Origin: Bathynomus jamesi
Taxonomy: Eukaryota > Arthropoda > Malacostraca > Isopoda > Cirolanidae
Direction of reading: 5' to 3'
Length of the DNA: 64,000 nucleotides
Assembly: GCA_023014485.1 (NCBI GenBank)
Contig: JAJOZX010005528.1
Location: 258,941 to 322,940, forward strand
Shown: piece by piece, positions 42,896 to 53,705 of the stretch
How the letters are laid out: every line of letters starts with the position of its first letter
Position numbering within the stretch: position 1 is the stretch's first letter
Position numbers and translations under genes: made by a program
Notes under the pieces: model-generated
Told to the model about the DNA's origin: nothing
The model's database searches: none
Seen by the model: the letters and a program-made list of their open reading frames with translations, nothing else

Positions 42896-42913
42896 AAATG
42901 CAAAAAACTTCAC
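40523..42913 (-). CDS. Penelope-like RT plus GIY-YIG endonuclease, intact 796 aa
   Basis: A single uninterrupted frame. The probable native start is the Met of MDPTIRRHLFAFF (42892-42890); the first six codons of the long frame (MKFFAF) come from the neighbouring terminal repeat. RT landmarks: LPHIYGLPKTHKINIPLRPI (about residue 320), MISFDVESLFTKVPIDD (motif A), FGMGMGSPLSPILSTLYME (motif B), IWFRYVDDIFSFW (catalytic Y-V-D-D), LPFLDVLV. The C-terminus has CVYSIPCKSCDLVYVGETGR, a zinc-binding-like CxxC pair running into the GIY-YIG nuclease, then R-x-x-E-H. Length fits Penelope-clade proteins. No disabling change is visible, so it may be recently active. Confidence 0.93.
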   Translation of the reverse strand: MKFFAFIMDPTIRRHLFAFFLVTFPQLISSYRLYEKTLVAVKTKKLQLKFLQECLVEQVCPKSLIPFTFRKDHTPFPNFAREILKERIPCVKREIDHTYFKLRNCLRVLKSHVSCELLVALFETADYKCDVETRRTEQRLNRKLSYLCDESAWSKCAVEGSVLNLSTYVLSKSEKEVLNLGLSFALKPDKNIVLDFVSSVVNSRVDIPCLNGLILSKFLEHFNSLDSIPKRFRLALDKLRKNEAIFVTKADKSNTVVILDKCDYKQKMEALLSDEFTYTKVRSSPLKRLSAEFNKTIRNLLKDVPAIDPKRFLQINPKLPHIYGLPKTHKINIPLRPIISHRGSFSYRLSKFLADKLSPLVGKFSGSHITNSCDFINKVMSLDLKRGRMISFDVESLFTKVPIDDVLSFLDRKLPTCNVELGMPTSVFLELIKLCVTNNAFSFGEEFYLQRFGMGMGSPLSPILSTLYMEYYESELLQTICPRNLIWFRYVDDIFSFWPDHWNNFDTFFQSLNNLVPSIKFKYEWENDKQLPFLDVLVINESGKPNFTVYRKPTHCNSYIHYFSYHDEGVKSSIISSMFLRALRICSPHLLDPENSKIWNIFKDLKYPEWFIRKAYFKARKSFYAPREPSVNQKQYVSLPYIAGLERVKPLTKEFKFALAFKYSSTVKSKLVRNNVAKEEQACVYSIPCKSCDLVYVGETGRNIETRIKEHKYAFRSCNTNNAIFYHASQNNHAIDWESSKVLYKCNNYVKRKIIESVCIEKVDNFNLCEGTYKLDPLMRFLVNKSLTESWERVRT

Positions 42914-42982
42914 TTTTTTACGTGAAGGTCAAAATATGAGAATAAAAACCCACTCTAATAGACAGAGTTTATTTCCACGACA

Positions 42983-43011
42983 GTTTCGACGCCCACTGGC
43001 ATCCTCCTCGG
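42983..43011 (-). ncRNA. hammerhead-ribozyme-like motif (PLE-1 copy A/B boundary)
   Basis: Same sequence as 39893-39921. It lies at the junction of the two tandem copies, where self-cleavage could separate a tandem transcript into units. Confidence 0.5.
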
Positions 43012-43612
43012 GTGGATACAGAAACACAAATGAAACAAAACAAGAGGGAAAAAACAGTTCAGGGATCGACCGTTAAGAAATTCGCACCTAGGTTGGATTC
43101 CATTCTCTCGAGACAGGAGGGGCATTTTCATTAAGTACATTCGCACAAATTTTAAAACTATCTTCCTGTTCTAAACATACAGATTCTATTATTTTTACAT
43201 AATTATTACATTTATAATTAAATTTATTACATTTAATATTGCATAATTATTAATTACAGAAATTATAAATTTATTATTACATTGGTTATTACATTGTTGT
43301 TTATTATACAGAAATTATAAACCGAAAAACGAATGAAAAAAGGCGATTAGGAAATAATCCAGAGACCATTGAGAAATTCGCACCTAGGTTAGATATCGTT
43401 CTCCCGAAACCAGAAGGGCATTTTATTACAGGGTCAGCTTATAACTACATTTCCACAAATTAAAAATATCTTCTTGTTCTATACATACAGATCCTAATGT
43501 TTTGACATAATTACTGCATATATTTATTTCCACATTAATTACTTCCATTATTACATTTACTAAAAGCGAGTAAGGAAACATTCCAATCCAGAGACATTTA
43601 AGAAATTCACAC

Positions 43613-45238
43613 TTAGGTTCGAACACGTTCCCACGACTCCGTAAGGGATTTATTGACCAAGAATCTCATTAAAGGGTCTAACTTATAAGTACCTTCGCAC
43701 AAATTAAAATTATCTACTTTTTCTATACACACAGATTCTATTATTTTTCTTTTGACATAATTATTACATTTATAAAGTACCTTACTTGATTCCCAATCTA
43801 TAGCATGATTATTTTGGCTAGCGTGATAAAAAATGGCATTATTAGTATTACAACTTCTGAAGGCATATTTGTGTTCTTTGATACGGGTTTCAATATTTCT
43901 TCCAGTTTCTCCCACGTATACTAAATCACAACTTTTACAGGGAATGCTGTAGACACAGGCTTGTTCCTCTTTTGCAACGTTATTCCTAACCAATTTACTT
44001 TTCACGGTAGACGAATATTTGAACGCCAAAGCAAACTTAAATTCTTTCGTCAACGGTTTTACTCTTTCTAAGCCGGCAATGTAAGGCAAACTCACATATT
44101 GTTTTTGGTTAACTGAAGGTTCCCGAGGGGCATAAAAAGATTTTCTGGCTTTAAAATACGCCTTTCTGATAAACCACTCAGGATATTTTAAATCCTTAAA
44201 AATGTTCCAAATCTTTGAATTTTCCGGATCCAGCAAATGTGGGCTACAAATCCTGAGTGCTCTTAGAAACATGGAAGAAATAATTGAGCTTTTAACCCCT
44301 TCATCATGATATGAAAAATAATGAATGTACGAATTACAATGAGTAGGTTTTCTATAGACCGTGAAATTGGGCTTTCCGCTTTCGTTAATGACCAAAACAT
44401 CTAGAAAAGGTAATTGTTTGTCGTTCTCCCATTCATATTTAAATTTAATAGAGGGAACAAGATTATTTAATGACTGAAAGAAAGTGTCAAAGTTGTTCCA
44501 GTGGTCAGGCCAAAATGAGAAAATATCATCTACATAACGAAACCAAATTAGATTCCTGGGACATATTGTTTGCAACAATTCCGACTCATAATACTCCATA
44601 TATAATGTACTCAGTATTGGGGATAAAGGGGACCCCATTCCCATACCAAAACGTTGCAAATAAAATTCTTCACCGAAGGAGAAGGCATTATTGGTGACAC
44701 AGAGTTTTATCAGTTCTAAAAATACAGATGTGGGCATGCCTAGTTCTACGTTACATGTTGGCAATTTTCTATCTAAAAAACTAAGTACATCATCAATGGG
44801 AACTTTCGTAAACAAGGACTCAACATCAAAACTTATCATTCTTCCCCGTTTTAAATCTAAGGACATAACTTTGTTAATAAAGTCACAGGAATTAGTGATG
44901 TGCGAGCCTGAAAATTTACCAACTAATGGGGATAATTTATCTGCAAGAAATTTAGATAACCTGTAACTAAAGGAACCCCTGTGTGAAATAATGGGACGGA
45001 GTGGTATATTAATCTTATGGGTTTTGGGTAGGCCGTAAATGTGGGGGAGTTTGGGGTTAATCTGTAGAAATCTTTTAGGATCAATCGCCGGGACATCTTT
45101 TAATAAGTTCCTGATGGTTTTGTTGAATTCGGCAGAAAGACGCTTTAGGGGGGACGATCTCACTTTGGTGTAGGTGAATTCATCACTAAGTAACGCTTCC
45201 ATTTTTTGTTTATAATCACACTTGTCCAAAATAACCAC
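43613..45238 (-). pseudogene. Penelope-like RT/GIY-YIG, N-terminally truncated (541 aa)
   Basis: The same protein as residues 256-796 of the copy A ORF, with no difference in the predicted sequence that I can see. All RT and GIY-YIG motifs are kept. The first available start is an internal ATG, so a full-length product is not made. Confidence 0.9.
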
Positions 45239-45777
45239 AGTGTTACTTTTGTCCGCTTTAGTGACAAATATTGCTTCATTCTTCCTGAGCTTGTCTAAAG
45301 CTAACCGGAATCTTTTGGGAATCTAATTTGGTTTCGTTATGTAGATGATATTTTCTCATTTTGGCCTGACCACTGGAACAACTTTGACACTTTCTTTCAG
45401 TCATTAAATAATCTTGTTCCCTCTATTAAATTTAAATATGAATGGGAGAACGACAAACAATTACCTTTTCTAGATGTTTTGGTCATTAACGAAAGCGGAA
45501 AGCCCAATTTCACGGTCTATAGAAAACCTACTCATTGTAATTCGTACATTCATTATTTTTCATATCATGATGAAGGGGTTAAAAGCTCAATTATTTCTTC
45601 CATGTTTCTAAGAGCACTCAGGATTTGTAGCCCACATTTGCTGGATCGGAAAATTCAAAGATTTGGAACATTTTTAAGGATTTAAAATATCCTGAGTGGT
45701 TTATCAGAAAGGCGTATTTTAAAGCCAGAAAATCTTTTTATGCCCCTCGGGAACCTTCAGTTAACCAAAAACAATAT

Positions 45778-46260
45778 GTGAGTTTGCCTTACATTGCCGG
45801 CTTAGAAAGAGTAAAACCGTTGACGAAAGAATTTAAGTTTGCTTTGGCGTTCAAATATTCGTCTACCGTGAAAAGTAAATTGGTTAGGAATAACGTTGCA
45901 AAAGAGGAACAAGCCTGTGTCTACAGCATTCCCTGTAAAAGTTGTGATTTAGTATACGTGGGAGAAACTGGAAGAAATATTGAAACCCGTATCAAAGAAC
46001 ACAAATATGCCTTCAGAAGTTGTAATACTAATAATGCCATTTTTTATCACGCTAGCCAAAATAATCATGCTATAGATTGGGAATCAAGTAAGGTACTTTA
46101 TAAATGTAATAATTATGTCAAAAGAAAAATAATAGAATCTGTGTGTATAGAAAAAGTAGATAATTTTAATTTGTGCGAAGGTACTTATAAGTTAGACCCT
46201 TTAATGAGATTCTTGGTCAATAAATCCCTTACGGAGTCGTGGGAACGTGTTCGAACCTAA
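45778..46260 (+). pseudogene. GIY-YIG domain of PLE-1 copy C
   Basis: 160 residues, the same as the C-terminus of the copy A protein as far as I can see, including CKSCDLVYVGETGR and TRIKEHKYAFRSC. It is separated from the RT part by the frameshift near 45650, so it is not translated with RT. Confidence 0.85.
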
Positions 46261-46865
46261 GTGTGAATTTCTTAAATGTCTCTGGATTGGAATGTTTCCT
46301 TACTCGCTTTTAGTAAATGTAATAATGGAAGTAATTAATGTGGAAATAAATATATGCAGTAATTATGTCAAAACATTAGGATCTGTATGTATAGAACAAG
46401 AAGATATTTTTAATTTGTGGAAATGTAGTTATAAGCTGACCCTGTAATAAAATGCCCTTCTGGTTTCGGGAGAACGATATCTAACCTAGGTGCGAATTTC
46501 TCAATGGTCTCTGGATTATTTCCTAATCGCCTTTTTTCATTCGTTTTTCGGTTTATAATTTCTGTATAATAAACAACAATGTAATAACCAATGTAATAAT
46601 AAATTTATAATTTCTGTAATTAATAATTATGCAATATTAAATGTAATAAATTTAATTATAAATGTAATAATTATGTAAAAATAATAGAATCTGTATGTTT
46701 AGAACAGGAAGATAGTTTTAAAAAAAAATTTGTGCGAATGTACTTAATGAAAATGCCCCTCCTGTCTCGAGAGAATGGAATCCAACCTAGGTGCGAATTT
46801 CTTAACGGTCGATCCCTGAACTGTTTTTCCCTCTTGTTTTGTTTCATTTGTGTTTCTGTATCCAC

Positions 46866-46894
46866 CCGAGGAGGATGCCAGTGGGCGTCGAAAC
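46866..46894 (+). ncRNA. hammerhead-ribozyme-like motif (PLE-1 copy C terminus)
   Basis: CCGAGGA, one base, hairpin GATGCC-AGTG-GGCGTC, GAAAC, on the plus strand near the outward end of copy C. Confidence 0.5.
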
Positions 46895-47001
46895 TGTCGT
46901 GGAAATAAACTCTGTCTATTAGAGTGGGTTTTTATTCTCATATATATATATATGATGAATAAAACCACCAAGGAAAGGAAACACAGAATGGTGCTCAAGC
47001 G

Positions 47002-47024
47002 CTTTCGTCTAATGACATCCTCAG
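47002..47024 (-). ncRNA. hammerhead-ribozyme-like motif (PLE-2 copy D)
   Basis: CTGAGGA (perfect CUGANGA), one base, hairpin GTC-ATTA-GAC, GAAAG. The spacing is the same as in PLE-1, although the two families differ in sequence around it. Confidence 0.55.
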
Positions 47025-47071
47025 GAACACTGAAGTACATAGAGTTACAGCCTATATATAGGTTACAGAAA

Positions 47072-47120
<49 letters not shown>

Positions 47121-47429
47121 CATACATATACAATAAACGGAGAAATGAAATTAAAAAAAAATTATTAAAAATTAAAAGATTGTGGGAGGGGCATACAACT
47201 TTGTAAGGAAACACTATCGATTTTTAGCACAAGATCAAACTACCGATTTTTAGCACAAGATTAAATTAATTGTTTCCAACCAATGTTATAAAAAAAAAAA
47301 AAATACAAATTTATACTGGAAATCTGCCCGGGTTTTATCACTCTACCCTGTATATAAAAATAAATTGAAAAATAAAAGTTATTAGAGTGGCATACAAGTT
47401 TACCAAAGATTTAGCGTTCTACCCTTCTT

Positions 47430-48719
47430 ATCTAAATCTTTTCTGAAGGAATTCAAAACAACAGGATCGAGTTGAAAAAGAACTTTGCTTATGTTGAAGT
47501 TATTTGTAAGTTGGATAATGGCAGACTCAAGAATATTTCTATTAACAATGTTGCTAGAGTGAAATAAAACTGAAGCATTATTTCAATCAATACAGTGGGA
47601 TAACTCTGACAAATGGACAAAAAGGGCACTGGACGACTGTCCTGTTCTAACCGAATATTGATGCTGTTTTATACGTGTGTGCAAATCCTTTCCCGTCTGA
47701 CCTATGTAAAAGGAATCACATTGTTTACAACCAATTTTATAGATAATGCCTGAACTATTGGTAGGGCTATTTTTACTACGATATTTTTCACAATATTGTT
47801 ATATGAAAATACTACATTAATATCCAAAAGTTTAAGTACATTAGCAATGCCTGAAAAGCCCGGGAAAAATGGAAGTACTAAAATATTTTTTGACAAAGTA
47901 CGAGTGTTATTATTGCCCCGATAGAAAGTTCGTTTTTGCCTTGTTGAGACAAGATTCCATAAACGCAGATGGATAACACAGATCACTTCCAATACCGTTG
48001 ATTTTTTCTAATTCGGCATCGATGTATTCCGGACTGGCGATCCTAAGGGCGCGGAGAAACATTGAAGAAAAAATGGCCTTCTTAGTGGGGGTGTCATGTC
48101 CCGAGTAAAAGTGTACGTAGGACAAATTGTTTTTTTTTTTCCGATAGATACTGAACTTAAAACCTGGGCTTTCCCTATGTACACGCACATCCAAAAACGG
48201 AATTGAATTGTCTTGTTCCACTCCTAAAGTAAACTTAATGGAGGGGACTTGATCATTTAACTGAAGGAGGAAGTTATCCAGGTCACGATTCATGGGCCAG
48301 AAACACAAAATATCGTCGACGTACCGCAACCAAGGGATGCCAACCCCCAGGATTCTCGGAATGTAATTAATTTCGAAAAACTCCATATAAATATTGGAGA
48401 GGAGGGGCGACAAGGGGTTGCCCATGGCCATCCCAAAAACTTGTTGATAATACTCGTTATTGAAAGTGAATTTACAGTCTTTGATGCAAAGCTTAATAAG
48501 TTGCAAAACAATGTGTGAAGGTAGTGGCAGGTAATACTTATGTAATTCTTGGGAGAGAAAGTCAAGCATATCATCAATCGGCACTTTTGTAAACAATGAA
48601 CAAACGTCAAAACTGATCAATCTCTCGTTAGTTTCAGTACGTGCATTATTCAATTTTTCAGTAAGATCCATGGAATTTTTTACATGTGAATCAGAGATAG
48701 TTCCGAGAATGGGGGACAA
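47430..48719 (-). pseudogene. PLE-2 RT (catalytic part) and GIY-YIG, broken
   Basis: The 269-codon frame (47910-48719) contains RLISFDVCSLFTKVPIDD (motif A), FGMAMGNPLSPLLSNIYMEF (motif B), WLRYVDDILCFW (catalytic Y-V-D-D) and IPFLDVRVHRES. After frame changes (near 47910-47990 and 47770) the GIY-YIG part follows; its intact counterpart is at 52890-53351 in copy E. About 50% similar by eye to PLE-1, so a distinct family of the same clade. Confidence 0.85.
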
Positions 48720-49092
48720 GACTTTGACAAGTCATTTGGAGAGTTTATAAGTAATAGAGCCCACCGAGCTAATAATAGGGCGCATAGGGTTGCCAGTAGG
48801 GTTTCTCATTTCCCGGCCTTTTGCTTATCCCGGGATTCCGGGATAAAAATGATTCCCTTCCCGGGATCCCGGGAAATCCCGGGATATAATTAATTATATT
48901 TAAAATATATTATAAAATAAATTAACCTAGAAAAGGGGGTATAATCATTTTTTATTTTTTTTTAGTCATTTAATAAGTTCTGCAATCTCCATGATGGGCA
49001 AAATAAAATAATATTGCTGTGAAAAATGTGTATTAAAAAAAATACTTTTGAATTACATAGAAAATTTTCACAAATAAAAAAATTGCTCCGTT

Positions 49093-49749
49093 TCATTGAA
49101 AACTTAATGAATACAACGAAAAAAAAATTGCCTTTGAATTGCTTAGAAAATTTAAAGAAAAAATAAAAATTACCTTCAAATTGCAAAGAACTTCAGTGAA
49201 TTCAACCAAAAAATTACCACTGTGAATTTTATAGTACGATTTCAAAAAACAAAGATGGTCAATACTTCGATCACTCAATCTTGTTCTCATTTTAGTCACG
49301 AAAAGTCCTGCTGCTGAGAATGCCCTTTCCGATTCTATTGACGTGGGTGGAGTCGTCTTTAATGCATTCAAGAGAAGAGAGATGTTCTGCGTTTTTTCGC
49401 CCGTAGCCTCGAAGATCTCTAATTCCTTTTTAAGGTGCTTTGCAGCGCTTGCTTTGCTGTCTAGTGTTCTTGATTTCTCTACCTCGGCTGCTTTAATAGC
49501 TGCATCAAGCCTTTCAGCTAGAGTCATCGAAGATGACTGAGGGACAGCTGATTCTTGCACATCATTATCTTCATCTGTCTCACTAGAGGTAGAATCAGCA
49601 GGTACTCCAAAAAGGCGATCTAACATCTGCTTTGCTGATGAAATTAACATAGACTTGATTGGTAAGGCTGGCAAACTTCTGTCACTTGCGAAAGTTGCGA
49701 CCTTTTTATAATTCTTTCCGCTATTGAGGTATTGTATGAGGCCAGTCAA
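49093..49749 (-). pseudogene. hAT transposase, C-terminal part
   Basis: Contains SMTLAERLDAAIKAAEVEKS, LKTTPPTSIESERAFSAAGL and MRTRLSDRSIDHLCFLKSYY, the hATC dimerisation domain with S-x-E-R-x-F-S-A-A-G. It follows 49754-50851 with a frame change at about 49750. Confidence 0.85.
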
Positions 49750-49753
49750 GTTC

Positions 49754-50851
49754 TCATTTCTTCTCTCTGTTATGCGTCGAATGAACGACTCCTTTAGTTT
49801 TTTTGAAAAAAGGTGTGTTTAGTTGATTTAGTTCGTTCAAAATGAAAGAAAAAACACCTTCTGATGAAAGTAAAGTCGATTCTCTGTTGCCCAGCTTTTC
49901 TGCTCCAACTTTTAATGGCTCCAGCGATGCCACAATGTCACGAATTACAGCAACTTCTTGTTTGTCAAGGTCAAAATTGTCCATATCTTTATTGCAGTCG
50001 ATGAGAGCTTTCGATACGGATGACCTTATTTTGATAAATCGCTCCAGCATGGCTAAAAGACTATTCCATCTGGTTTTGGAATCCAGCAATAGATGCAAAC
50101 TTTTTCCTTGTTCCTGTTGAACATATCCTTGTAAGATGTTATTCTTTAAAGGTGATTTGCGAATTTTTTTTGCTATTTTTCTGACTTTATTGATGATTTG
50201 AGACACGTTGATTTCTTTACCTACAGTGTCGTGCGATCCAAATGAAATATCTATCTCGAACGGATCCTCATCAAAGCGCTCACACAAAACACTTTCAAAA
50301 TCAATACTATGATTGAAATCTTCTCCATCTTCATCTATGTTGTCATTATGTTCGTCATCTTCAGTTTGAATTTCTTCAGAAAGAGTGATTGCAAGTGAAG
50401 AGGTTGACTTCTGGTACAAAACATCACATACCGCTAAGTGGATTCCGTGTGCATAACACAATTGATGCTCACATTCAATTAGCCTTCCAAATTTCACCAT
50501 CATAGCTGCACCATCAGTAACACAAGCCACCACATGTTTTTCTAAAGAAATATGAAATTCCTCTAACTTTTCTTTGATTACTTCAACAGCAGTTTCAGCA
50601 GGTAGAGTACTAGAAATCTTCACCATTCCTAAGTTCCAAAATGTTCCGTCAGTTTTGTGTATGTTAATATTTAAATACCGGCGATTGTTTAGTGAGGTGT
50701 ATTCATCTAAGGATAAACTAAACCTTGATCCTGCATTTATTTGGCTGGTAATTTCAGAATTTAAGCGTTCTTTTATTTGTTTGTACTGCGAATGAACGAG
50801 ATCCATTACATGTGATGGATTTTTTGGTAAAGTATATCCTCTGTCTGTCAA
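49754..50851 (-). pseudogene. hAT transposase, catalytic middle part (365 codons)
   Basis: Open frame with RFSLSLDEYTSLNNRRYLNI (first catalytic Asp region, S-L-D-E), CVTDGAAMMVKFGRL (second Asp, T-D-G-A, then H-Q-L-C-Y-A-H-G-I-H), an acidic insertion (ETEDDEHNDNIDEDGED-like), and a KTRWNSLLAMLERF region (T-R-W-N-S). This is the RNase H-like hAT core. Both ends change frame, so the transposase is not continuous as read. Confidence 0.88.
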
Positions 50852-50929
50852 TGATTTTCTGATGAACTCACTTTTTGTAATAGAATTGATAGAGATGCCA
50901 TCTAGAGTGGCTAGTTTTGTTACTATTTC

Positions 50930-51193
50930 TTAACATGTTTCTTTCTTAATGAAAAACGATGTTAAGGTTTGTTGAGAGGTTTGTCGCTTGCTACTAGTTG
51001 CTCCATTTTCCTCGGCTGTGCGCTTAGCATTAGTAACAGATAACTTGCTAATATTATGCTTGTTAAGCAAATGTCTGATAAGACCGCTTGTAGACCAACC
51101 TTTACACTTTATTTGAGTTTTGCATTCTTTACAGGTTGCAAATTCTAGTTTCGAATCCTTCACGAAATATTTCCGAGCAAATGATTCTGACAT
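50930..51193 (-). CDS. hAT transposase BED-type zinc finger, N-terminal part
   Basis: MSESFARKYFVKDSKLEFAT followed by CKECKTQIKCKG, GLIRHLLNKHNISKL: C-x2-C ... H-x4-H, a BED/C2H2 finger used for TIR binding. 87 codons ending in a stop before the catalytic part. Confidence 0.8.
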   Translation of the reverse strand: MSESFARKYFVKDSKLEFATCKECKTQIKCKGWSTSGLIRHLLNKHNISKLSVTNAKRTAEENGATSSKRQTSQQTLTSFFIKKETC

Positions 51194-51701
51194 TCTTGAT
51201 TGAAGGGGTTCGTTTCGAACAAAATAAATTAAAACATACTATAATATATATAGTACTAGGCTATTATAGGAACTACAAAGAATCTTGAGTCACAAATACT
51301 CACAATATAAAGGAAGTGTGACACTTGCACAATGCACAACCTGGTGTAATGCAGTTACTGGAGCTACTAAGCGTAGTGACAAATTAAGACAGCATCAGCG
51401 CAATTACGCAAGATATTACAGGTCCTGACAAGTAGTGACAATCTGTGACATGCCATAACAAGCTGAAATTAAAAAACAAAAAACTAAGCAAGCTTAAAAC
51501 TAACAAATACAAACGTATTCTGACAAGTTATGGGTTAATTAAACTTACTATTAGCAAAATTTCCCAGTCTTAACACAAAATAAGCAAAATTAAATTTTTA
51601 AGAAAATATCCCGGGATTTCCCGGGACAGGGAGAATTTCCCGGGAAATTTAAATTAGCTAAAAATCTACCGGGATCCCGGTAAAGAAACCCTAGTTGCCA
51701 G

Positions 51702-51915
51702 GTTTGTGGGTTTTAATAAGACCGTAAAGGTAGGGCAGAGAAGGTGAAGTGGACATGAAAAGCGGAATTAAGTCCTTATGATCTTTGAGAATGCGTTTCA
51801 AGCCACTATTAAATGATTTGATGACGTCATCCTGCGGGTTCTTCCTAAGTTTGCTGTATGTGGCGGGGTCTTGCAGAAGCTCGTTCATCTTTCTGAGGTA
51901 GTCCACTTTGTCCAT
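51702..51915 (-). pseudogene. PLE-2 RT, upstream part
   Basis: Frame MDKVDYLRKMNELLQDPATY, SFNSGLKRILKDHK, LPYLYGLIKTHKPGN. It corresponds to the GLPKTHK region of PLE-1 that precedes motif A. Separated from 47910-48719 by the hAT element; the native sequence resumes after the 8-bp duplicated site. Confidence 0.8.
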
Positions 51916-52113
51916 AATAACTATGGTGTTAGCCTTGTCTGCTTTAGTAATATGGAGCTCCCCATCTTTTTTTAATTGTGAGAGGCTATTGCGAAAAAGT
52001 TTAGGAAAGTTATCTTCGTAACTACTATTCGCCGGGGCAATAATAACACTCGTACTTTGTCAAAAAATATTTTAGTACTTCCACTTTTCCCGGGCTTTTT
52101 AGGCATTGCTAAT

Positions 52114-52902
52114 CAGTGGTGGGCACCGTTAACCAAAAAGTTAACTTCGATAACGATAAGCCGTTAACCCCAATTTTTAACTCCGATAACGATAATCCGA
52201 TAATTTTATTACAAAGTTAACGGAAGTTAACGATAATCCGTTAACGATAACTATTTCTTTACTAACATTTAAAAAAATTTAGGAAAAAAGCTTTAAAACC
52301 CATAGAAAATGTTTATTTATGCAAAATCCAACAGTAACTAGGTATTTAACTATTTTTATCAAATTTTGCAACTTTTTTGCTTAACTTTTTTTTTAAATTT
52401 TTAATAAAAAATGTACTGATTACATGTTTTGAAACCCTTGTAACCACTAACCATTAACTAAATTTTAATTTACCAGAGAATTATTATGGCGGGAACTGAA
52501 AGGTAAAATTAAATTTTAGGCGCATTTATTAAAGACTGACACAATGTGCTGGTTGCCCTTCAGAAAGACCAACTTCTCAAAGTTAGGCCCAACTGCCAGT
52601 CTTGACCTCTTGGGCCTCAGGATGTCCTTGCCGAGAGAGAAGAGCCGTTCCAGTGCGGCAGAGGACGGAATTGGCAGACTGAAGTTATGGCGGTTTGAAT
52701 TCATTCGCGGAGCGGTGATCTTCCGTGAATGACTCCTCGCAGTTAACGTGTTAACGGACTTTAACAGACTAAATATCGAGTTATCGGAAGTTAACTGGTC
52801 CGATAACGATAAATGGAAATTAACTTCCGTTAATAGTCCTTTAAAAAAAGTTAACTTCGTTAATTAACTGTTATCGGATTAACGCTTTAGTGCCCAACAC
52901 TG
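52114..52902 (-). mobile_element. non-autonomous hAT element, 8-bp TSD TTGCTAAT
   Basis: Ends CAGTGGTGGGCAC and GTGCCCAACACTG, flanked by TTGCTAAT at 52106-52113 and 52903-52910. Subterminal arrays of GTTAACT/AGTTAAC and CGATAACGATAA occur on both sides. 789 bp. Keeps only a hATC fragment (minus strand, 52516-52704: SSAALERLFSLGKDILRPKR, NFEKLVFLKGN). Confidence 0.9.
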
Positions 52903-53351
52903 TTGCTAATGTACTTAAACTTTTGGATATTAATGTAGTATTTTCATATAACAATATTGTGAAAAATATCGTTGTAAAAAATAGCCCTACCAATAATTCA
53001 GGCATTATCTATAAAATTGGTTGTAAACAATGTGATTCCTTTTACATAGGTCAGACGGGAAAGGATTTGCACACACGTATAAAACAGCATCAATATTCCG
53101 TTAGAACAGGACAGTCGTCCAGTGCTCTTTTCGTCCATTTGTCAGAGTTATCCCACTGTATTGATTGGAATAATGCTTCAGTTTTATTTCACTCTAGCAA
53201 CATTGTTAATAGAAATATTCTTGAGTCTGCCATTATCGAACTTACAAATAACTTCAACATAAGCAAAGGTCTTTTTCAACTCGATCCTGTTGTTTCGAAT
53301 TCCTTCAGAAAAGATTTAGATAAGAAGGGTAGAACGCTAAATCTTTGGTAA
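52890..53351 (+). pseudogene. PLE-2 GIY-YIG endonuclease domain (copy E)
   Basis: Open frame with IYKIGCKQCDSFYIGQTGKD (CxxC then G-Q-T-G), LHTRIKQHQYSVRTGQSSSA, WNNASVLFHSSNIVNRNILE. The first codons lie in the hAT end and TSD, so this is a C-terminal piece of the PLE-2 protein, not an independent gene. It runs to a normal stop. Confidence 0.85.
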
Positions 53352-53705
53352 ACTTGTATGCCACTCTAATAACTTTTATTTTTAAATTTATTTTTATATA
53401 CAGGGTAGAGTGATAAAACCCGGGCAGATTTCCAGTATAAATTTGTATTTTTTTTTTTTTATAATATTGGTTGGAAACAATTAATTTAATCTTGTGCTAA
53501 AATTCGGTAGTTTGATCTTGTGCTAAAAATCGATAGTGTTTCCTTACAAAGTTGTATGCCCCTCCCACAATCTTTTAATTTTTAATAATTTTTTTTTTTT
53601 AATTTTATTTCTCCGTTTATTGTATATGTATGTGTATATATATTTTTATTATTTTTTTTTCTGTAACCTATATATAGGCTGTAACTCTCTATGTACTTCA
53701 GTGTT

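Larger units (their letters stand above)
42896..45322 (-). mobile_element. PLE-1 copy B, tandem to A and 5'-truncated
   Basis: Repeats copy A with near identity (I noticed one substitution near 43038) at a constant offset of 3090. Its coding part (43613-45238 and on to 45322) lacks the N-terminal third of the protein. The break joins inverted copy C at 45318-45322 with a shared GGAAT. Confidence 0.9.
45318..46940 (+). mobile_element. PLE-1 copy C, inverted, 5'-truncated in RT
   Basis: Starts at LIWFRYVDDIFSFW of the RT and runs on the plus strand through the GIY-YIG domain, tail and terminus. A one-base deletion near 45650 breaks the frame (open pieces 45479-45685 and 45778-46260). It faces away from copy B and ends in the HHR-like terminus just before a short (TA)n tract. 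Confidence 0.9.
48797..51693 (-). mobile_element. near-complete hAT transposon, 8-bp TSD GTTGCCAG
   Basis: Ends TAGGGTTTCT and AGAAACCCTA, flanked by GTTGCCAG at 48789-48796 and 51694-51701. Subterminal sequence on both sides is packed with CCCGGGATTTCCCGGGA-like palindromes (48815-48890 and 51605-51680). 2897 bp with three large ORFs of one transposase. It interrupts PLE-2 copy D within the RT. Confidence 0.93.
46953..52035 (-). mobile_element. Penelope-like element PLE-2 copy D with hAT insertion
   Basis: Minus-strand element with terminus and HHR-like motif (47002-47024), a (TA)n-rich tail, GIY-YIG region (47430-47900), RT (47910-48719) and, beyond a hAT element at 48797-51693, the upstream RT part (51702-51915, MDKVDYLRKMNELLQDP and LPYLYGLIKTHK). 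It is 5'-truncated at about 52035, where it meets inverted copy E. Confidence 0.85.
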
